In this document: piece after piece, positions 1 through 10,364 of the stretch
How the letters are laid out: each line of letters begins with the position of its first letter
Numbering within the stretch: the stretch's first letter is position 1
Assembly: GCA_942159475.1 (NCBI GenBank)
Contig: OW804097.1
Span: 114,712,169-114,776,168, forward strand
DNA length: 64,000 bases
Direction: 5' to 3'
From: Sthenelais limicola
Lineage: Eukaryota; Annelida; Polychaeta; Phyllodocida; Sigalionidae
Made by a program: the position numbers and the translations under genes
Notes under the pieces: generated by a model
Database searches by the model: none
What the model saw: only the letters and a program-made list of their open reading frames with translations
Told to the model about the DNA's origin: nothing

Positions 1-157
1 TCGAGTATATTTGGCATTGCATTGATTCTAGCAATCTGTTTGGTTAGGTTGAACTGTGTTTTGCACTTAATTTTCGTCTGAAATTTGTGTTATTTGAGAA
101 GATTGGTGAAGTTGAATTGTACATTTTCTTAAAATCTAACCCATATATTGGTCAGGA
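1..157 (+). repeat. Family A element, right part (cut by window start)
   Basis: Family A is a roughly 237-bp element with inverted ends that read TGGGTCAGATTTTCAG inward and CTGAAAATCTGACCCA outward. Most intact copies are flanked by TA. This copy begins inside the element and ends in a decayed TIR near 148. It is in forward orientation, where the left TIR is followed by AATTGGCAGCTCTACAC. Confidence 0.8.
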
Positions 158-225
158 TGTCAGGAAATGTACAATTCACCTTCACAAATCCTTTCAAATA
201 ACCCAGATTTAAGACTCTAGATACG
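158..225 (-). repeat. Family A fragment, one end only
   Basis: A reverse-orientation piece directly follows the previous copy. It shows GTCAGGAAATGTACAATTCA, then the CACCAATCC/AAATAACCC block typical of the family's right end. It fades out near 225. Confidence 0.5.
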
Positions 226-261
226 TTATTTTGAGAGCAATGCGTGTATAATAAATGTCAA

Positions 262-465
262 TAAAGCCTAATTCATTCACTCAATCACTCATTCCCTTTT
301 CATGGACAAATGAATAAATGAATGAACGGATTCGGATGGAAGAAGGTATGTATAAATGAATAAATTAATTAACAGATTCAGATGGAAGAATCAATGAATA
401 AAATGGAAGAATCAATGGAACAATGAATGTATGAATGAATAAACTATTGAATGAATGAATGCCAC
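262..465. repeat. GAATGAAT-type microsatellite
   Basis: Irregular repeats of GAATGAAT/AATAAATG fill the interval, on a background of TCATTCAC. There is no coding sense. Confidence 0.7.
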
Positions 466-510
466 TACAGCCCTTCAGTAAATGAGCAGTACCTCATTCA
501 CTCAAGATCC

Positions 511-747
511 TGGGTCATATTTTCAGAAAATGTACGATTCAACTTCGCCAATCTTCTCAAATAAGCCTTATTTCAGACGAAACTAAAGTTTAGAATACAG
601 TTTAACCTAACCAACCAGATCGCTAGAATCAATGCAATGCCGAATATTCTCGATTTTACCTAGTATTGACCAAATTGCAGCCTAATTTTGTAGAATTTGC
701 TGAATGTGTACAGCTGCCAATTGTACATTTTCTGAAAATCTGACCCA
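511..747 (-). mobile_element. Family A MITE, complete
   Basis: Both terminal inverted repeats are present, TGGGTCATATTTTCAG at the left and CTGAAAATCTGACCCA at the right, with 237 bp between outer ends. The interior holds the family landmarks: AACCAACCAGATCGCTAGAA and the TTTAGTAAATTCTGC-like block in reverse. There is no transposase ORF. Confidence 0.85.
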
Positions 748-1024
748 TGCTCAGTAGGAGCCTCACTATAAAGACAGTGGAAAATAAGACTAAGGGAAGT
801 GGGAAGTAGTAAAATAGGAGGGCTTTATTACCCGGGGCGGTGGCGGAGAGTGGGGGAAAGCACTGCTAGATGAGACACAATGCGCCCATCTGTCAAACAC
901 TAAGGATCGATAATGAATTTACTGGTCTGTTCAATAGATAGAGAGGAGGAGGGGGAGGAGGAGGAGGTGAGGCGACTAAACAAGGCTACACACAGCTTCA
1001 CACACAACTCACTATAGCCTGATC

Positions 1025-1195
1025 AATAGGGGGATTGCATGTGCCACTGCGCATGCCTGTTACAGTGCATCCTGGGATGGATTCGGATGAAATCTGGCAT
1101 ACAAATATTTTGCAACATTTTCATCAAAAATTGCAAAAATGTTGTCAATAATATCATACTTTGTATAACTGATCTATGAAAACATCCTTCATATC
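1025..1195 (-). repeat. Family E element, one end
   Basis: It starts AATAGGGGGATTGCATGTGC and matches the reverse complement of the right half of the element at 7407-7913, including the GCATCCTGGGATGGATTC block. The other terminus is missing. Confidence 0.6.
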
Positions 1196-1355
1196 ATTTT
1201 CTGACCCATCCACATCCACTGCCCTGCCCTGTGGTGTATGGCACTATATTGGCAGGAAAGTTTTTCTATTTCTCGGTCTCTGCTGATGATTCATACACCC
1301 ACCGCTAGAGGGCTAGGCTCTCCCTCGCCCTCGCTCACCATCCTGCAGCTTTATA

Positions 1356-1593
1356 TGGGTCAAATTTTCAGAAAATGTACAATTGGCAGCTCTACACGAT
1401 TTAGGAAATTCTGCTACATTAGGCTGAAAAATGAAGAATACCGGGTATATCTGAGTATATTTGGTATTGCATTGATTTAAAGTATCAGTTCTGTTATTTT
1501 AAATTGCATTTTGAAGCTCATTTTTGTCTTAAATGTGGGTTATTTGAGAGGATTGGTGAAGATAAATTGTACATTTTCTGAAAATCTGACCCA
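1356..1593 (+). mobile_element. Family A MITE, complete, TA target duplication
   Basis: Forward copy of 238 bp with both TIRs (TGGGTCAAATTTTCAG and CTGAAAATCTGACCCA), flanked by TA on both sides. This is one of the clearest cases for a TA target site. Confidence 0.9.
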
Positions 1594-1756
1594 TATCTAC
1601 TAAATTAGCCTTAAGCCAGATTCAGTCCATTCTAGTGGCGGCCGTTAAAAATGCACTTTTCTGTCTACTGCTCCTCCTCCCCTTCCTCCAGCAATGGTCA
1701 ATCTCTCTCAGCTATAGCACCTCTCCACACAACATAGCCACAACTAACTTTAACTC

Positions 1757-2130
1757 TAGGGAAGAGAGAAGGGAGAGGGGGGAGAGAGAAGGAGGGAGAG
1801 AGTGAATGGAAAGGGGAGGGAGAAGGGAGAGGTAGCAAGATGGGAGAACAAGGAAGAGAGTGGAGGAAGAGAGGGAAAAGGAGACAGAGAGAGAGGGAGA
1901 GAGAAAGATAGAGAGAGGGGGAGAGACAGAGAGAGAGGGAGAGAGGGAGAGAGGGAGAGAGAGAGGGAGGGAGAGAGAGGGAGAGAGAGAGAGGGAGAGA
2001 GAGAGTGAGAGAGTGAGAGAGGGAGGGAGGGAGAGAGAGAGAGGGAGAGTGAGAGAGGGAGGGGGGAGAGGGAGGGAGAGAGAGGGAGAGAGGGAGAGAG
2101 AGAGAGGAGAGACAGAGAGAAGAGAAGACT
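1757..2130. repeat. Purine-rich GGGAGA/GAGA microsatellite
   Basis: About 370 bp made almost entirely of GGGAGA, GAGAGA and GGAGGGAG on the plus strand. The long open frames across it (Arg/Glu-Gly on plus, Leu-Ser-Pro on minus) follow from the repeat and are not genes. Such homopurine tracts can form triplex DNA. Confidence 0.95.
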
Positions 2131-2131
2131 C

Positions 2132-2213
2132 ACTCTAGGTCTAAACCCTCAGGTCAGATAAGAATGGTATGTCAGTGATTGGACGCCTACTTCGCTAATC
2201 GGTTCCCTAGCCT
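2132..2213 (-). repeat. Family B fragment
   Basis: It carries the AGATAAGAATGGTATGTCAG and GCCTACTTCGCTAATCGG blocks typical of family B. It stops at the junction with a second, complete copy a few bases on. Confidence 0.7.
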
Positions 2214-2246
2214 GTAAATTTAAGACTAAATTTAAAAGTTCCCACT

Positions 2247-2459
2247 CAGCCCAGGTCCAAACCCTCATATCAGATAAGAATGGTATGTCAGCCTATTTCG
2301 CTATTCGGTTTTCTGGCCTAAGACTGAGCGTTTCAATGGGAATATAATGACATTTTGCAGTCTTGGAATTATGAATATTTTTTTAATGGCACTTCGCTGT
2401 TTGGGGCGAGAGGCTTTCCCTCCGTTTGAAGGGACTCTCTCATCTTGGGGCCTAGACTG
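2247..2459 (-). mobile_element. Family B element, complete
   Basis: Family B is a roughly 213-bp element with short inverted ends, CAGTCTAGG(T/C)CCAAA and TTTGGGCCTAGACTG. Interior landmarks are AAACCGCAAAGTGCCATTAT, CCCTCCGTTTGAAGGGACTC and GAATGGTATGTCAGTG. This copy has a decayed left end (CAGCCCAGGTCC) and an intact right end. I see no coding capacity. Confidence 0.75.
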
Positions 2460-2559
2460 ATTTACCTCAAGACAAGTGAAATGAGTTTTTTTTTGTTTTT
2501 TTTTTAAAATTCAGTTTAAGGCCAATACAATATTTAATTTTCATAGAAAAAACTCCACC

Positions 2560-2700
2560 AGGGATGTTTTCACACGTTGAAAATACAGTTCAGCATAAAC
2601 GAACAGAGCTTTGAATCAACACAATACCCAGATATTCCTAGTTTTTATAATTTGTTCAGCCTAATTTAGCAAAGGTTCATCTATTTTAAGGTGAATTCAT
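2560..2700 (-). repeat. Degenerate family A relative
   Basis: The stretch from ACAGTTCAGCATAAACGAAC to CAGCCTAATTTAGCAAAG matches the family A interior in reverse but lacks recognisable TIRs. A sister copy at 4310-4505 shares the same decayed flanks, so this is an older subfamily. Confidence 0.5.
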
Positions 2701-3538
2701 ATATATCCCCTACAACATAGATCGTAACCACAATTCACTTTTTGAATTTTTGAATTGAGAAAAATATATTTGTCTGAGGTTATAGAAATCGTACTGTGTA
2801 AGCATCATGATACCAACGATGAGATTTATAATGGGTAATAAGCAGAGGTGGATGTAGTAGACTCTGTAATATCAAGACTGCCATTTGGTTCGTCATAGTA
2901 ATTGCATATTGTATAAACATGACACAACCAATGAGATAACTTTGTAATACTATACCTTCATATCATTTGTAAACTGGAAACTAGCATGACAAGGGCAATG
3001 CATGAAATATAACAGCGTGGTCTGTTATGCGTCTTTTTGAAGTGAAGATTGAATTAATTATATGTAATGTAGTATGGCTAAATACAAATATTTAAAAAAA
3101 AAGAAATGTGAAATCCGACAAATAGGTGACCAGGCTTCTGGATAATATCCAGGTCTTCCAGCCGTCACCTCAAATATAGAAAAGTCTATACTAACAGAGA
3201 GACTGGCTAATAAACACAGATAATAACAACTAATATGTACTCATTTTCCTGGGTTTTAGATAAATCTTCCGATTTTCTTTTAGATTCTCTTCCTTTCCAA
3301 GTCGATATATTCTAAATTTAGGAACGCTTTAAGCTCCTTCGATGATTATCTTATCTATTATTGTCTTCCAGCCGTCACCTCAAATAGGAACGTTCTCTAT
3401 ACTAACAGAGAGACTGGATAATAAACATTAATAATTAACAGGACATAAAACAAGTTAAAGTTATAAAACTTAATTTTAGACGTTCATTATATTTGAGCAT
3501 TCACAATTAACTCCATCTTCTTGAGATATTTTTAAACA
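2701..3538. other. Intergenic; one direct repeat, no gene seen
   Basis: AT-rich sequence. The only structure is a direct duplication of about 78 bp, 210 bp apart (3153-3229 and 3363-3440). It starts GTCTTCCAGCCGTCACCTCA and ends near GAGAGACTGG(C/A)TAATAAACA. Confidence 0.6.
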
Positions 3539-3831
3539 CAGGGCTCGAAAAAAACCTACCAACTTCACTTGCCCATTGGGCAAGTGGCAACCAAGATTTA
3601 CTTGCCCAACATCCTGTTTCACTTGCCCAAATTTATCTGCAGAATTATAAACAAAATCACGCTAACTGTATGTATCTTGTTTCATTGTAAGTAGACATCA
3701 CAACAGGGGTTTGAAATCGGGGCCGTAGAGATTTCCACTTGCCCACTCGGGCAAGTAACATTTAATTTTACTTGCCCAGAGCCATTTTTTACTTGCCCCG
3801 GGAAAGTAAACATAGGTTTTTTCTAGCCCTG
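3539..3831. mobile_element. Family D MITE with 5-bp target duplication AAACA
   Basis: 293-bp element bounded by inverted repeats CAGGGCTCGAAAAAAACC and GGTTTTTTCTAGCCCTG, flanked by AAACA at 3534-3538 and at 3832-3836. The interior is studded with ACTTGCCC (six) and its complement GGGCAAGT (two). Short frames through it are incidental. A sister element lies at 6886-7152. Confidence 0.9.
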
Positions 3832-4309
3832 AAACATCAATATTTTCTAAATAGTTTCTAAGCTCTTTCCTTGATTCAAATTCATGTGCTTCCAAGGGCA
3901 GTGGGTTCCAAGCTAGTTTTGCTTTGTAGAGAAAACTATTTATGTACAATGCAGATTTTATGTGTACGATGCAAAACAGTCCCGTCCTCAGGTGAGCTAC
4001 CATGTCACTGGAACGTCAATTACGTCACCAGCCGTGGGTTTCCAATACCTACAGAAACCCTGGAAACAGTCTGTCGACAGTATCCAGGGTGTGCTCTTGT
4101 TTACAGGTCAGTATGACCCGGTGTGTTGTTCTGTGTTTAGTTGTAGTAAACACAGAACAACGAGTAAAAAGTGATGGAATTTATTTTACTACCCCAAAAA
4201 GTGATGATAATAAAAATAAATAAATACACTGATGACTCCTTTTAGTCCCCAATGGGGGTAATTTGGCACAACATGGTTTCGCTTAGTATAGCTCATCAGG
4301 CCCTTAAAA

Positions 4310-4505
4310 AAAAATACAATGCAGATTTTGGAATATTGAGAATTATAGGTATATTTATCCTCAAGACAAGACAAAATGAGGTTTAAAATACAGTTCAACA
4401 GAGCTTTGAATTAACGCAATATCCAGATATTCCTAGTATTTGTTATTTTTTCAGCCTAATTTAGCAAAGTTTCATCAATTTTCATGTGATTTCATATATC
4501 CACTA
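4310..4505 (-). repeat. Degenerate family A relative
   Basis: The second copy of the older subfamily seen at 2560-2700: AACAGAGCTTTGAATTAACG, CCAGATATTCCTAGTATTTG and CAGCCTAATTTAGCAAAG, followed by the same downstream text. Confidence 0.5.
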
Positions 4506-4541
4506 CAACGTGGCCAGAACTCATTTTAACTCTTAATTATG

Positions 4542-4752
4542 TGGGTGAAATCGCCTGAAAATGTACAATTCACCTTAACTAATCCTATTAAATAACCCAA
4601 ATTGAAGACAAAAATGAGGTTCAAAATACACTTTGACATAAACGAACAGATGTATTGAATCAACGCAATACCAAAATATACTAAGTATTTATCAATGTTG
4701 AGCCTAATTTTAATAGCAGGATTTACTAAATGTGTAGGGCTGTCGACTGTAC
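4542..4752 (-). mobile_element. Family A element, CGCC-type ends
   Basis: Reverse-orientation copy whose left end reads GTGAAATCGCCTGAAAATGT. The right end is decayed (TGTACATTTATTTTACG). It is followed by a poly-C run near 4783. Confidence 0.65.
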
Positions 4753-5034
4753 ATTTATTTTACGCTGACGTGAACTAAATGCACCCCCCCCCCCCCCGCC
4801 CCCTAGCGGATGTGCAGTGCCTCACAATGATTCTTTACCCCGGAATTCTCCACGGTTCATCTTGACACTGGGAGGAATGATATACATTTGCCCGGAATGT
4901 AAATGTATAATGAACTATGGATATATGCCATATATATATCTAATATGAAACAGTCCATGTATTTTTACTCATAGCTGGTTCTTATACCAGGAATTATACT
5001 CGGAGCTGGGAAAATTCCCGCGTTTCTATGGTAA

Positions 5035-5166
5035 CAGTCTAAACTCAGAACCTCTTAGATCAGGTAAGAAAGCTATGTCAGTGATTGGACGCCTACTGCG
5101 CTAATGGTTTCCTGACCGTGGAGTAGGCGTCCTAATGGGATTCTAATGGCATTTTGCGGTTTGGAG
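5035..5166 (-). repeat. Family B, truncated
   Basis: It starts CAGTCTAAACTCAGAACC and keeps the GTCAGTGATTGGACGCCTAC and CATTTTGCGGTTTGGAGC blocks. The right end is missing. Confidence 0.65.
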
Positions 5167-5782
5167 CAAATCAACAAAGAGGGACCATTTTTGATTTTTT
5201 TTTTCAAGTAAAGTTCTGATCATAACCTGCATGTATTTGTTGAAATGTCCAATTTTCAGAAACTATAGAGAAGCAAAAAAAGAGTAACAATATATTCGAC
5301 ACGATTTTTTTATGATTGACCGTTTTCAGTCCCCTGAATAAAAGACTGGCATCCTTGTCAGTTAAGAGTTGCTGGGCCATTCCCCCACTGTCCTTTATCC
5401 TTTCTGCGTTATTTAATCGCTGTAAAATGATATCAAATCCCTTTAAGCAGGTCATTTTTCATGGCACCCATCTATATTTATGTAAGCTTATCCGGACTTG
5501 ACAATACCACGCTCCCAGCGGGCACGTCAAAAGGCAGAATTTCCCAGAGGCCTGTGCTCCTTCCCGTCATGCTTTCCATCGATATGGGCTCCTACTAAAT
5601 AGATTCAGGTCGCGCCGTGCTGTATTCATTATGCCGCCCTTGAACAGTAACTGCGGACACTTATATTCAGGGAACAGAGAAAAAGGAACCGCGAGGAACC
5701 GCGAGAACTGGCGAGATTTTACTTTTCATATTGCCTAGGGCTGTGATTGGAGGAGAGTGGGCTAGTGCGTGCAAGAGTCATG
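5167..5782. other. Intergenic, no gene seen
   Basis: Unique-looking sequence, somewhat CpG-rich after 5510 (CGCGCCGTGCTG, CCGCGAGGAACCGCGAG). I find no splice-bounded frame and no known family. Confidence 0.5.
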
Positions 5783-5919
5783 TGTGATGTGTCACGGGAA
5801 AATGAGTCACACGTCGCAAGAAATTGATTTTGAGATATCATCATATTTGAACAGATGGGATAAAGCTGATTCCAATGATAGTAAACATTAGGACATCCAA
5901 TAATAATTTTATGTTTTAT
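5783..5919 (+). repeat. Family C MITE, left end only
   Basis: It begins TGTGATGTGTCACGGGAAAA followed by TGAGTCACACGTCGCAAG, the family C terminal repeat. It continues with ATCATCATATTTGAACAGAT and breaks off near 5919 against a family B scrap (5929-5972). Confidence 0.75.
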
Positions 5920-5928
5920 CATGATATA

Positions 5929-5972
5929 CCATTCTTAATCTTATCTGATCTGAGAGACTTTGGGCCTAGACT
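5929..5972 (-). repeat. Family B scrap
   Basis: CATTCTTAATCTTATCTGAT followed by TTTGGGCCTAGACTG: the two extremes of family B joined with the middle deleted. Confidence 0.55.
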
Positions 5973-6038
5973 GGTAAAGTGCTAGGCACACCTAAAATGA
6001 TAACAATCATACCAAGAGACCTTGTGGAAAAACCCTTT

Positions 6039-6213
6039 CAGTCTAGGTCCAAAGATGGGAGAGTCCCTTCAAACGAAGGGAAAGCCTCTCGCCTCAAACC
6101 GCAAAGTGCCATTATAATTCCCACTAAATCGCCGAGTCTTAGGCGAGGAGACCGATTAGCGAAGTAGGATGACATGCCATTCTTATCTGATCTGAAGGTT
6201 TGGACCTAGCGTG
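6039..6213 (+). mobile_element. Family B element, near-complete
   Basis: It runs from CAGTCTAGGTCCAAAGATG to GGTTTGGACCTAGCGTG, keeping CCCTTCAAACGAAGGGAAAG and CAAACCGCAAAGTGCCATT. It is shorter than the 213-bp copies because one internal block is lost. Confidence 0.75.
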
Positions 6214-6386
6214 CTTTGGAAAAGATCCATTTTGCGACTTTAAAATCATTTGAATGTGACAAATTACATTCGTGGACCACTCTCTCCATGATCTCTTGAA
6301 AGGAGAGGAATTGCAGTATAGAAATTATTGAGCCCCCCACCCACCACACCCCTCCCTCCTCAAATATCACACCATCTTTGAACATA

Positions 6387-6624
6387 TGGGTCAGATTTTC
6401 AGAAAATGTACAATTGGCAGCTGTACACATTTAGTAAATTCTGCTAAATTAGTCTGCAATTTGGTCAATTCTAGGTAAATTCGAGTATATTTGTCATTGC
6501 ATTTATTCTAGCAATCTGTTTGGTTAGGTTGAACTGAATTTTGAACTTTATTTTCGTCTGAAATTTGGGTTATTTGAGAAGAGTGGCAAAGTTGAAGTGT
6601 ACATTTTCTGAAAATCTGACTTAG
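6387..6624 (+). mobile_element. Family A MITE, right TIR decayed
   Basis: The left TIR is intact (TGGGTCAGATTTTCAG). The right end reads TTTTCTGAAAATCTGACTTA, with the last bases mutated. TA precedes it. Confidence 0.85.
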
Positions 6625-6771
6625 TATAGGGAACCCTGTCTGTTCACAAAAAAGGTCCTACTTTACTTGATAACAGTCAGGGATCAAGTCAAATCATCGT
6701 GACATGCCAACTGAACATTTTCAGAAGAAAAGGAGTGAATTCTTATTATTAATGGCCTCTACTATTCATGT

Positions 6772-6841
6772 GGGTCAGATTTTCAGAAAATATACAATTG
6801 GCAGCTCTACATATCTAGTAATTTCTCCTAAATTTTGCTGC
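6772..6841 (+). repeat. Family A fragment, left end
   Basis: GTGGGTCAGATTTTCAGAAA, then CAATTGGCAGCTCTACATAT, stopping at CTCCTAAATTTTGCTG. It is adjacent to a family D element. Confidence 0.7.
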
Positions 6842-6885
6842 TGATAACAAATGAGAATATTGTTGATAAGAAATAAGAATATTTC

Positions 6886-7152
6886 CAGGGCTCGAAAAAA
6901 ACCCTACCAACTTCACTTGCCCATTGGGAAAGTGGCAGCCAAGATTTACTTGCCCAACATCCTTTATCACTTGCCCAAATTTATTTGAAGAATTATAAAC
7001 AAAATCACGCTAACTGTATGTATCTTGTTTCATTATAATTAGACATCACAACAGGAGTTTGAAATCGGTGCTGTAGAGATTTTCACTTGCCCAATCGGGC
7101 AACTAACATTAAATTTTACTTGCCTAGAGACATAGGTTTTTTTCGAGCCCTG
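6886..7152. mobile_element. Family D MITE with 5-bp target duplication ATTTC
   Basis: Second family D copy, 267 bp, bounded by CAGGGCTCGAAAAAAACC and GGTTTTTTTCGAGCCCTG and flanked by ATTTC at 6881-6885 and 7153-7157. The different duplication shows independent insertion. Four ACTTGCCC motifs remain, and others are mutated (ACTTGCCT, GGGCAACT). Confidence 0.9.
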
Positions 7153-7406
7153 ATTTCTAATAACTGCAGTGCTATCTAAGTACAAATCATGGAAATGGCG
7201 TCAAGAATAAAGGAGAAGTGAGATAGAAGGTCAATCAATCTTTCTGTACTCGAGGGAATGGGGAAGAAAGTAACATGTTATACCCCACCCAACCCCACCT
7301 CCACCCATCCGCAGAAAGCGAAACTGAAAGTAAATCATTATTCGTCACTTCGGGAGTAATGGTTTTTCGATTCATGCTGCTCCGCTCAAAACACCAGTCC
7401 AGCGAG

Positions 7407-7913
7407 AATAGGGCATTTACATAGCCGCCATTTTGAATCTTAATTCGCAGTGAATGAATGAGTGAGTGGGTGAGATTGAGCTAGATTGGTTGCTTTACAC
7501 CTTTATTAATACATTGAAGGTTATATCAAGGGCGGAAGAGCTGAGAGGGAGGCATTTTATGATCTTACCCAGACATAGAAAAAGAGACAGAAAGGCACTT
7601 TATGGTCTTACTAGACTAATGGTACAGTGTATAATACAGAGAAAACATACCATGTTCAGCATGGAATATTTATTAATGCTCAAATGTCAATATCCATGTA
7701 TTATACATGTTTCCATAACTCAAGCGTCAATCTTTCCCATCGTGCATTTGGCTGTCATAGATCATTTATAAAAGCTATGATATTGATGAAAACATTCATT
7801 CTTGCAATTTTCAATCAAAATGTTGCCAAATATTTGCATGTCAGATTTCAGCAGAATCTATCCCAGGATGCATTGTAACAGACATGCGCAGTGGCACATG
7901 CAAATCCCCTATT
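7407..7913. mobile_element. Family E element with inverted ends
   Basis: Left end AATAGGGCATTTACATAGCC and right end GGCACATGCAAATCCCCTATT are inverted matches over about 20 bp, 507 bp apart. An internally deleted relative is at 35563-35679 and a one-ended copy at 1025-1195. The open frames inside (7466-7878) show no recognisable protein. Confidence 0.6.
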
Positions 7914-8051
7914 ACTCCGGCGCCAATGGGACCTAGAGCTTGTCATAATTATGACAGCGAATAGTGGAAGCACTTGCAGCAGTTTCTGAGAGATAATTCA
8001 AGTTTGTATGAACTATGTCTAGGAGTAGGAGGGCTTATGTATGGGGATATA

Positions 8052-8281
8052 AGGGTCAGATTTTCAGAAAATGTACAGATCAACACATTTAGTAAATTCT
8101 GCTAAATTAGACCGAAAAATCGTCAACACTAGGTATGTCTGAGTATATTTAGTATTGCCTTGATCCAGACAATATGTTAGGTTAGGTTGAAGTGTATTTT
8201 GAGCCTGATTTTTGCCTTAAATTTGGGTTATTTGACGGGATAGGTGAAGGCGAATTGTACATTTTCTGAAAATCTGACCCA
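8052..8281 (+). mobile_element. Family A MITE, complete
   Basis: Forward copy. The left TIR has a changed first base (AGGGTCAGATTTTCAG), the right reads CTGAAAATCTGACCCA, and TA follows. Confidence 0.85.
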
Positions 8282-8429
8282 TATATGCAGTCCCAGGCGG
8301 ACTTCAGGGCCTGTGCTGAGCTTGATATGAATCTACTATTGTGGTAGGAGCGATAGAAGGGAAGGCAATAAATCTGATTTGAAAAAAGGAAAGGGTTGTT
8401 CCTTGCCAAATTTACACAGTACTAAGATA

Positions 8430-8542
8430 TCCAGTGTAGGCCCAAAGAGTCCCTTCACACGGAAGGGTAGGTTCTTGCCTCAGACCGCAAAGTGCCATTA
8501 TAATTCCATTAAGACCGCAAAATGTCATTATATTCTCATTAG
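8430..8542 (+). repeat. Family B, truncated
   Basis: CAGTGTAGGCCCAAAGAGTC, then CAGACCGCAAAGTGCCATT, ending at ATTATATTCTCATTAGG where a tRNA-like block begins. Confidence 0.65.
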
Positions 8543-8579
8543 GTAAGCCTGTCGGTGTGCATTGGGTGGGAGGTGAAAA

Positions 8580-8664
8580 GACGCCTTGGCAGGCTGCTAT
8601 GGGATTCGAACCCCCGACGCTAGGAACCTTTCGATTCTGAGTGCAACACCTTGACCACTACACA
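8580..8664 (-). repeat. tRNA-derived SINE head
   Basis: On the minus strand there is an internal RNA polymerase III promoter: an A-box-like TAGTGGTCAAGG and, about 40 bases later, the B box GGGGTTCGAATCCC. The spacing is tRNA-like but the acceptor and anticodon arms do not fold well, so I call a SINE head or tRNA pseudogene. Confidence 0.6.
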
Positions 8665-8668
8665 GGTC

Positions 8669-8872
8669 ATATGAGTCAAGTCTTTAGAAAATGTACAATT
8701 GGCCTTCACCAATTCCCTCAAATTACCCTAATTTAACCCAGATTTATTGAACGAATACAATACATAATACACTCACGATATACTCAATATTTAACATTTT
8801 TCACTCTAATTTAGCAAAATTTGAGAGATGTGTAGAACTGTAGATTGTGTATTTTCTGAAAATCTGACCCCA
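8669..8872 (-). mobile_element. Family A element, diverged
   Basis: Reverse copy: AGTCAAGTCTTTAGAAAATG at the left, TTTTCTGAAAATCTGACCCC at the right. It has internal deletions relative to the 237-bp form. Confidence 0.7.
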
Positions 8873-9318
8873 AACGGACACAACTTTTACAGCCCTGATT
8901 AGCCTGAATATAATAACAGGGATGAAATTGGGGTCACGGCAAAAACTCTTGAATATTCAGACATGGCGAAAGCTTTTGAACTTCCACCGGTCCTCCAAAG
9001 ATTTCTGCAACGTTTAACTTTCATAGACCTTTTTCACTTTACAGTCGGACTAGTGAAACAGAAGTTTCACTGGTCAGTGAAACAGAAGTTTCCCTGGTCC
9101 GACATCCAGTGGTCCAGCAGGTTTCGCCCTGTCTGAACACTTCCCCCACTGAATTTGTTGAATTAAATTAAGAGAAACTTTTTTTGTTGAAAATTTGAAT
9201 TTTCGGGATAAAAATGATGGAATTCGGAGGAAATATGACAATTAGAAATTTAAAAAAATACTGAATTCAGTATAATGATTGAAGACTTTCATTCCTATTT
9301 ATAAACAAGATTTTGCTG
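8873..9318. other. Intergenic with a 27-bp duplication
   Basis: No gene seen. Near 9050-9110 the phrase GTGAAACAGAAGTTTC(A/C)CTG occurs twice in tandem. The rest is AT-rich and unremarkable. Confidence 0.5.
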
Positions 9319-9533
9319 GAGGAATAACAAGGACAGGGGCAAGACTATGTTTGCTAATAACAAGGAATAACAAGGACAGGGGCAAGACTATGTTCGTTAA
9401 TAACAAGGAATAACAAGGACAGGGGCAAGACTATGTTCCTTAATAACAAGGAATAACAAGGACAGGGGCAAGACTATGTTCCTTAATAACAAGGAATAAC
9501 AAGGACAGGGGCAAGACTATGTTTGTTAATAAC
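9319..9533. repeat. 43-bp tandem repeat, about five units
   Basis: The unit starts GGAATAACAAGGACAGGGGC and continues AAGACTATGTT(T/C)(G/C)(C/T)TAATAACAA. Units are nearly identical, which suggests recent amplification. There is no spacer diversity, so it is not a CRISPR-like array. Confidence 0.95.
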
Positions 9534-9676
9534 ACAGAGGATATGTATAACACCAGGATGTGTGAGGTGAACATGAGCAGGCAGTAATTAGTGTTTCTGG
9601 CATTTGACATCAGTCCTCTCTTCCCTCAAAGTGCCACCATCTGCAGTAGGGCGCTCCCCAGAACAAGACAGCTTCA

Positions 9677-9770
9677 GGGTCAGATCGCCAGACAATGTAC
9701 AATCAGCAGTTCCACACATTTAGCAAGTTCTGCTACTATGCAGCGAAAAAACATTTGCAGGCTAATATTT
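9677..9770 (+). repeat. Family A fragment cut by a foldback element
   Basis: GGGTCAGATCGCCAGACAAT, then CCACACATTTAGCAAGTTC. It ends at the TTA target site of the foldback element starting at 9778, which appears to have inserted into it. Confidence 0.65.
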
Positions 9771-9777
9771 TGCGTTA

Positions 9778-10364
9778 AGGTGCGTTTCCACTGGATCGCG
9801 TATCTGCGCTCATGGCTCGCTCTTGCTTCGCTTCTTTATAGTGTGTCTTTCATTCGCTCTTCATCCACTTTTATTATTAGCGCAAGACAAGCGCAGAGCA
9901 AATCAATAGCACTCTTAGGCTGCGATTCCACTGGCTCGCTCTTTTTGACCGCTCATAGCCCGCTCTTTTTATTTCCCCAAGCGCATAACAAGCGAAGACA
10001 GAGCGAAACCAGAGCCGCCTAATAGAATCGGTAACTGCGCTTTCTATATGCTCTTAAAAACTGCTATTTGCGCTTCTTTAGAAGAGCGCAGGACGTTGTG
10101 CTCATGTCTGATGTGTTTGATATGAGCGCAACTACATGGCACTCTTTCCATGGCTTTTAGTAGCGATCCAAGAGCGCAGTAAGAGCGGACCAAGTGATTT
10201 ACCATTGATTTCATAAGGAAACAAGCGCACCAGTAGAATCACTCTGTGCTTGTATTGCGCTAAAAATAAAATCAGACAAAGAGCGTGTGACAAGCACACT
10301 ATAAACAAGCGCAGCAAGAGCGAGCCATGAGCACAGATACAAGCGAGCCAGTGGAATTGTACCT
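9778..10364. mobile_element. Harbinger-like foldback element 1, TTA target duplication
   Basis: The left end AGGTGCGTTTCCACTGGATC and the right end, read on the other strand as AGGTACAATTCCACTGGCTC, are inverted matches that continue for well over 100 bp (CTGCGCTCATGGCTCGCTCT on the left arm). TTA flanks both ends (9775-9777, 10365-10367). A TWA target and a GG..TTCCACTGG terminus fit PIF/Harbinger-type MITEs. It overlaps element 2 in an interlaced, not nested, order. Confidence 0.75.

Noticed and set aside
1238..1480. Small ORFs overlapping family A copies (here and at 4189, 8182, 19233, 20985, 28811 and others)
   Set aside because: They arise from the MITE sequence itself and recur with it; not independent genes.
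1756..2138. Long open frames on both strands through the GAGA tract
   Set aside because: Simple-sequence composition keeps all frames open; no start context, splice sites or family similarity.
9319..9533. CRISPR-like array
   Set aside because: The whole 43-bp unit repeats with no unique spacers, and the window is eukaryotic.
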